DNA of 48,135 nucleotides from Sphingobacteriales bacterium TSM_CSS (GTDB lineage Bacteria > Bacteroidota > Bacteroidia > Chitinophagales > UBA2359): contig NBMY01000091.1 in assembly GCA_002212985.1 (NCBI GenBank), positions 1-48,135 on the forward strand. Direction: 5' to 3'. The position numbers and the translations under genes were made by a program. Below the pieces are notes generated by a model. It was given only the letters and a program-made list of their open reading frames with translations. It was not told where the DNA came from and made no database searches. Every line of letters begins with the position of its first letter. Within the stretch, counting starts at the first letter, position 1. This document shows, one piece after another, positions 44,356-48,135 of this stretch.

Positions 44356-44658
44356 ATGAAAAACATCAACCAACAGACCGAAAACACGCTCAACAGCCTT
44401 AACGGCATGAAACGAGCCGAAGTTCCGGCAGAATTCGGCTTTCAGGTGTGGCAACGCATACTCCGTACCCAACAAAACAGCATACCTGCTTACCGCATGT
44501 ACAGGGCTGCCATATTCATCGGGCTATTGGCAGGAATCAATATGTACACGCTGCTGCATAATCAGTATCAGCCTGCACAACAAACCACAGGCACCGAAAA
44601 TAACCTCCTGCAAAGTTATTTTACCCCCGATGTGCAACTATCTAACATTGTAAGGTAA
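44356..44658 (+). CDS. Small single-TM protein, possible anti-sigma factor
   Basis: A 100-residue protein with a soluble N-terminus (~45 residues, containing VPAEFGFQVWQRIL) and one TM helix (~51-68, AAIFIGLLAGINMYTLL), then a short periplasmic tail. The position directly after an ECF sigma gene and the cytoplasm-TM-periplasm layout suit a minimal anti-sigma factor, but no zinc-binding HxxxCxxC motif is present. This role is an inference from context. Confidence 0.6.
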   Translation: MKNINQQTENTLNSLNGMKRAEVPAEFGFQVWQRILRTQQNSIPAYRMYRAAIFIGLLAGINMYTLLHNQYQPAQQTTGTENNLLQSYFTPDVQLSNIVR

Positions 44659-44745
44659 CAATTCCCCAATATCTGCCATGCCACGATGAAAACAGCAGTT
44701 TATCAACAAAAATAATATTACCAATTTTTATCTTCATTTTACCTC

Positions 44746-45213
44746 ATGACGGAAAATAAATTTTTTAAAATAATTATACTGCTGCTGATTTTGCTTAATG
44801 GCATCTTGCTGGGCTTTGTTTGGTTGCGCAAACCACCTTTCTCGCCGCCGCCCCGACAGGGAAAAAACGCAGCCATTTACCTTAGCAAAGAACTGCAATT
44901 TACCCCCGAACAGGAACAAATATATGAAACCATGCACCGCCAACACCATCGGCAGATAGACAGTATTCGTATAGCAGACCGCCAACTAAGAGAGCGGCTT
45001 TTTGCTTTGCTGCAGCAGCAAAGTATTGATACCGCTATTGTCGGGCTAATGGCAGATTCGCTGGGTGTAAACAAGGCTAATTCGGAACGGATTACTTTCA
45101 TGCATTTTGCTGCGGTAAAACAACTATGCAACCAGCCACAACAGCTAAAATTTAACGAGGTTATAAACAAAGCCTTGCAAATGCTGCAGCCACCACCTCC
45201 CGAACAAAGGTAA
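44746..45213 (+). CDS. CpxP/Spy-like periplasmic protein (heavy-metal-sensor type)
   Basis: A 155-residue protein with an N-terminal anchor (FFKIIILLLILLNGILLGFVW) and an all-helical periplasmic domain (LSKELQFTPEQEQIYETMHRQHHRQIDSIR...). The L-x-L-T/TPEQ opening and the paired long helices resemble the LTxxQ-bearing CpxP/Spy/CnrX family. Relatives act as periplasmic chaperones or metal sensors that restrain ECF-sigma/anti-sigma systems. The M-x-R-x-H-H-R stretch could bind metal. It is the third gene after the sigma factor, strengthening that reading. Confidence 0.78.
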   Translation: MTENKFFKIIILLLILLNGILLGFVWLRKPPFSPPPRQGKNAAIYLSKELQFTPEQEQIYETMHRQHHRQIDSIRIADRQLRERLFALLQQQSIDTAIVGLMADSLGVNKANSERITFMHFAAVKQLCNQPQQLKFNEVINKALQMLQPPPPEQR

Positions 45214-45266
45214 ACTGCACCCACACGAAGAAAAACAATTAACCAATAAAACAAACAGGTTCCGTT

Positions 45267-46079
45267 ATGTTTTACTTACAACGAGTTATTACTTTGGCAG
45301 CATGTTGCCTTTTGGTGTTGCAGGTAAGCCCGAAACTACAGGCACAAACCGCTTGTATTGGCAGCTATACCCTAAACGTTACCGTAAACAACTGCTCACC
45401 CGGCGAATTAGTGAAGGTAAAAATGTACCTGCAAGGCAAATATAGTGCCGCATCGGGTCAAATGCAGGTTACCTCCCAGTTTTTAAACATTATTCCCCTT
45501 AGCCAGCCTTACAACGGCGCCCCTTGGAACTATACCGGCACCGAAAGCATTGCAACCCGGCCGGCACAACTCATAGACTGGGTGCTGGTTCAGGTGTTTA
45601 ACCCGGGCAGCCAAAGCCTTGTAGAAACTAAAGCGGCTTTGCTGCTCAACAACGGCAATGTAGTAGATGCCCTTTGGGTTACCGACAACACCATTTCGGG
45701 CGTATATTTCAGCAACATTACTGCCAACAGCCCTTATTACATTGCAGTAAGACACCGCAATCACCTGGCAGTTTTCGGGCAAAATACGGTGGTGCTGCCC
45801 AACACTGCTTCGTACGATTTTTCGAACAGCGCCAACGTACTGGGCGGAAGCGGACAACTTGCCTCTTTTCCTGGCAGCGTATTTGCGCTGCTGGCAGGTG
45901 ATTATGACAGCAACGGAATTATTTCTGTTACAGATTATAACGGATATTCTGCTCAAAGTTCACAGTTTAACCAATACCTCGACAGCGACTTTAACCTCGA
46001 TTACGCCAATACTGTAGCCGATTTTAACCTCTACCAACCCAATGCCAGCAAAATAGGCGTACCACAAATAAGGTATTAA
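45267..46079 (+). CDS. Secreted protein with dockerin-like C-terminal calcium-binding region
   Basis: A 270-residue exported protein. Signal peptide ends near PKLQAQ. The middle region is beta-rich with a Bacteroidota-specific pattern (LPL-like IIPLSQPYNGAPWNYTGTES, IDWVLVQVF). Residues ~212-262 carry two EF-hand-like dockerin-type loops: DYDSNGIISVTDYN and DFNLDYANTVADFNLY. Dockerins bind Ca2+ and, in cellulosomes, cohesins. No T9SS sorting domain is seen. It lies between the CpxP-like gene and the peroxidase, 29 bp upstream of the latter, so co-transcription is likely. Confidence 0.75.
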   Translation: MFYLQRVITLAACCLLVLQVSPKLQAQTACIGSYTLNVTVNNCSPGELVKVKMYLQGKYSAASGQMQVTSQFLNIIPLSQPYNGAPWNYTGTESIATRPAQLIDWVLVQVFNPGSQSLVETKAALLLNNGNVVDALWVTDNTISGVYFSNITANSPYYIAVRHRNHLAVFGQNTVVLPNTASYDFSNSANVLGGSGQLASFPGSVFALLAGDYDSNGIISVTDYNGYSAQSSQFNQYLDSDFNLDYANTVADFNLYQPNASKIGVPQIRY

Positions 46080-46108
46080 TTCAAAACATTTAACAAAAAC
46101 AACGTAAA

Positions 46109-47443
46109 ATGAAATACAAAAATTCAATATTCTTTGTGCTCGTAGCCGCAGCATTGGTAAGTGCAGCCATAGACCTCAATAACCTGGGAAATTATGCCAA
46201 CCAAACAACTCCTAACTACATAACCCGTGATAATACCCCGCCCGATAACGAGATGACCGATTACGGAGCTACACTGGGCAGGGTGCTGTTTTACGACAAA
46301 AGCCTGTCGGCAAACAATACAATAGCCTGCGCCAGTTGCCATAAACAGGCATTTGCCTTTGGCGATACTGTCCGCCTTAGCACCGGTCTAAACGGCGGTT
46401 TTACCGGCCGCCATGCCATGCGCCTGGCCAATGCACGTTTTGGTAACGAAGTTAAATTTTTCTGGGACGAAAGAGCTACCTCGCTCGAAGACCAAACCAC
46501 CCACCCCATACAGGATTTTACCGAAATGGGATTTAGCGGAACCGGCGGACAACCCGGCTTCGACTCTTTGGTTAACAAATTGGAAAGTATTGGTTATTAC
46601 GACACCTTGTTTACCCTTGCCTTTGGCAGTTCGCTTATTAACGAAGACCGTGTACAAAGGGCTTTGGCACAGTTCGTAAGAAGCATTCAGTCTTTCGATT
46701 CTAAATTTGATGTAGGGTTGGCAACAACCAATAACCTTGGCGCGCCATTTCCAAACTTTACCCCGCAGGAAAACCAAGGTAAAAACCTGTTTGTAGCCCC
46801 TCCTCCCGCCGGCGGTGCCGGTTGCCAAGGTTGCCACGCCGCTCCGGAATTCGACATTGACCCCAACTCACTAAATAATGGAGTAATAGCTACAGCGGCC
46901 AACCCGGCAATACTTGATTTAACCAATACCCGTGCCCCTTCGCTGCGCAACTTGTTTAACCCCGCAGGCGCCCTCAACGGGCCGCTTATGCACAACGGTG
47001 ATTTTGTTACCATTCAAGCCGTTATAAACCACTACAACTTAATTCCGCCAAACCCCGCCAATACCAACCTCGACCCGCGTTTGGCCGGACCCGGCGGCAA
47101 CCTGCAACTTACCCAAAACGAAAAAAACGCCCTCGAAGCATTTTTAAGAACCCTTACTGGAACAGATGTTTACACCAACCCTAAATGGAGCGACCCCTTT
47201 AACGCCGATGGAACCTTAGACCTGCAGGTGTGCAGTTTTGCCACCACTATATCGGGCAATCAATCGGTTTGCGATGGTACGGTGCAAACCTACTCGGTGG
47301 CGGCAGGGCCGGCAGGCGCTACCTACGACTGGACGGTTACCGGAGGTACTATTCTTTCTTCACCTCCCTTTACCAACTCCATACAAGTGCAATGGAACAG
47401 CAACCAAGGCGGAACCGTTACGGTTATTCAAATTAACCCGTAA
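46109..47443 (+). CDS. Di-heme cytochrome c peroxidase/MauG-family protein with PKD-like C-terminus
   Basis: A 444-residue periplasmic or exported protein. Two c-type haem sites: C74-A-S-C77-H78 and C-Q-G-C-H (near residue 239), matching bacterial di-heme peroxidases that reduce H2O2 or modify proteins. Residues ~377-440 form a PKD-like/Ig-like module (SVCDGTVQTYSVAAGPAGATYDWTVTGG). The protein ends at VIQINP a few bases before a dispersed repeat begins (47450). The expected T9SS sorting domain is missing, so the C-terminus may have been lost. Haem attachment would depend on Ccm proteins such as those at 35-38 kb. Confidence 0.9.
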   Translation: MKYKNSIFFVLVAAALVSAAIDLNNLGNYANQTTPNYITRDNTPPDNEMTDYGATLGRVLFYDKSLSANNTIACASCHKQAFAFGDTVRLSTGLNGGFTGRHAMRLANARFGNEVKFFWDERATSLEDQTTHPIQDFTEMGFSGTGGQPGFDSLVNKLESIGYYDTLFTLAFGSSLINEDRVQRALAQFVRSIQSFDSKFDVGLATTNNLGAPFPNFTPQENQGKNLFVAPPPAGGAGCQGCHAAPEFDIDPNSLNNGVIATAANPAILDLTNTRAPSLRNLFNPAGALNGPLMHNGDFVTIQAVINHYNLIPPNPANTNLDPRLAGPGGNLQLTQNEKNALEAFLRTLTGTDVYTNPKWSDPFNADGTLDLQVCSFATTISGNQSVCDGTVQTYSVAAGPAGATYDWTVTGGTILSSPPFTNSIQVQWNSNQGGTVTVIQINP

Positions 47444-47449
47444 TCTACC

Positions 47450-47502
47450 CAATCCTCCAATCCCTTCATCCGTGATTCAGACACTACAGACATTGAAATG
47501 AT
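47450..47502. repeat. Dispersed repeat, copy 1 (31-bp identical core with 48105-48135)
   Basis: Starts CAATCCTCCAATCCC and ends with a 31-bp stretch (47472-47502, GTGATTCAGACACTACAGAC...) identical to 48105-48135. It begins seven bases after the peroxidase stop. It and the copy at the right edge bracket the GxxExxY gene in direct orientation. Confidence 0.9.
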
Positions 47503-47539
47503 ACCGGCGTTCAATTTCTCCTTTGTCTGAATCACGGAT
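47468..47539. repeat. 15-bp perfect inverted repeat within the repeat region
   Basis: ATCCGTGATTCAGAC (47468-47482) is the exact reverse complement of 47525-47539, with 42 bp between. Inside lies a second, shorter pair (ATTGAA at 47492, TTCAAT at 47510). No T-run follows, so it is not a standard terminator. Confidence 0.88.
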
Positions 47540-47608
47540 TGTATCCGATTTCTTGATTGCACAGCTCGCATTCCCCTACAATCATTTTCCGTGCATAAAA
47601 CTTCCGTG

Positions 47609-47645
47609 CAATCCCCCAATCCCTTTAATCCGTGATGCAGACATT
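47609..47645. repeat. Dispersed repeat, partial copy beside the GxxExxY gene
   Basis: CAATCCCCCAATCCC followed by TTTAATCCGTGATGCAGACA, a diverged version of the unit at 47450. It ends ten bases before the GxxExxY stop. Confidence 0.75.
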
Positions 47646-47654
47646 AACCTTACA

Positions 47655-48029
47655 TCACAACACCAATCGCTTAAAAGTCAAACTTTTACTCCCAAAGTTG
47701 ATTAGCAATCCAACTTCCAATTTGTATGCTTTTAAGTAATTCAGTACTTGTGCCAGATGAACGTCTTCTAACTGAATAACTGCTTTTAATTCTACCAATA
47801 CTTTCCCCTCTACTACAAAGTCTGCCCTGCGTTTTCCAATGGGTTCAGCAAGGTCTTTGTAATAAATATCCTGCTCAATTTCACACGCAAATGCCAAACC
47901 AGCTTTCGCTAATTCATGTGCTAATGCTCGTTGGTATATTCGCTCCTGAAAACCATTACCAAGAAACTTATGCACTTCAAAAGAAGCTCCGATTATCTTT
48001 TCAGTGATGTCTTTATATTTTAACTCCAT
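47655..48029 (-). CDS. GxxExxY protein (PDDEXK_3, nuclease-fold)
   Basis: A 124-residue protein. The start at 48029 (MELKYKDITEKIIGASFEVHK) fits the family; the frame extends 21 codons upstream into repeat sequence. The name-giving motif is G26-F-Q-E29-R-I-Y32. The core RRAD71FVVEGKVLVE81LK83 has the D-(x)n-ExK spacing of PD-(D/E)XK nucleases, and the family is assigned to PDDEXK_3 (PF13366) in Pfam to my knowledge. Activity is unproven. Relatives are found in repeat-rich intergenic regions of Bacteroidota. Here it is bracketed by direct repeats. Confidence 0.9.
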   Translation of the reverse strand: MELKYKDITEKIIGASFEVHKFLGNGFQERIYQRALAHELAKAGLAFACEIEQDIYYKDLAEPIGKRRADFVVEGKVLVELKAVIQLEDVHLAQVLNYLKAYKLEVGLLINFGSKSLTFKRLVL

Positions 48030-48046
48030 AATCAGTGTAATAATGT

Positions 48047-48135
48047 AATCCTTTAATCCATGGTTCAGACAGTTTTCCGTGCAATCCTCCAATCCCCGTA
48101 ATCTGTGATTCAGACACTACAGACATTGAAATGAT
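48047..48135. repeat. Dispersed repeat, copies at the right edge
   Basis: 48047-48083 holds a diverged unit (AATCCTTTAATCCATGGTTCAGACA). 48082-48135 is a second full copy of the 47450 repeat, ending in the 31-bp identical core. The window ends at exactly the same base of the repeat as copy 1, suggesting an assembly break in a multicopy element. Confidence 0.88.

Overview
The window looks like one contig from a Bacteroidota genome (Chitinophagales/Saprospirales-like by overall feel; this rank is an inference). Evidence: four proteins end in type IX secretion (T9SS) sorting domains, three type A and one gliding-motility type B. Start codons lack Shine-Dalgarno sequences, and many genes are preceded by the Bacteroidota -7 box TAnnTTTG. 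The gene content is also typical (vWA/DUF3520 lipoprotein, GxxExxY protein, etfBA next to a DUF151 nuclease, CcmE with CxxxY). No rRNA, tRNA, CRISPR array, phage or classical insertion sequence was seen. Both ends lie inside repeats: a 21-bp tandem array on the left and a 31-bp direct repeat on the right. They may therefore be assembly breaks.

Layout. 1-460: 21-bp tandem array with higher-order structure. 0.6-5 kb: small hypothetical proteins, a secreted PHB-depolymerase-like esterase and an AT-rich orphan gene. 5.1-10.2 kb: a 1675-aa repeat-built surface protein exported by T9SS. 10.5-14.3 kb: TonB-dependent receptor, Zn-ribbon Nudix hydrolase, rhomboid protease, bacilliredoxin. 14.7-18.3 kb: secreted cohesin-like protein, then a carbamoyltransferase with an easily missed 50-aa DUF5989 gene, then a DUF151/UVR nuclease. 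18.4-20.3 kb: etfBA. 20.4-25.4 kb: a 1632-aa exported protein made almost wholly of TPRs. 25.7-32.5 kb: housekeeping genes (THUMP RNA methyltransferase, ThpR, homoserine kinase, vWA lipoprotein, GNAT, DoxX, DivIC/FtsB). 32.6-40.4 kb: GH-A-like glycosidase, ccmE-ccmF cytochrome c maturation genes, lipocalin, aldo/keto reductase, ribosomal protein L19. 40.4-43.4 kb: SBBP beta-propeller T9SS protein and an AlaDH/saccharopine-dehydrogenase-like enzyme. 43.7-47.4 kb: co-directional run of ECF sigma factor, small membrane protein (possible anti-sigma factor), CpxP/Spy-like protein, dockerin-like secreted protein and di-heme peroxidase. 47.4-48.1 kb: a PD-(D/E)XK-like GxxExxY gene embedded in direct and inverted repeats.

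How they fit together. Much of the window serves the cell envelope: T9SS cargo, outer-membrane import, lipoproteins and haem/cytochrome maturation feeding c-type proteins such as the di-heme peroxidase. The sigma-to-peroxidase run could be an envelope or redox stress module. The most unusual structures are the repeat-flanked GxxExxY nuclease-like module, the higher-order tandem array, the giant exported TPR protein, and the two-gene carbamoyltransferase/DUF5989 unit without SxtJ.
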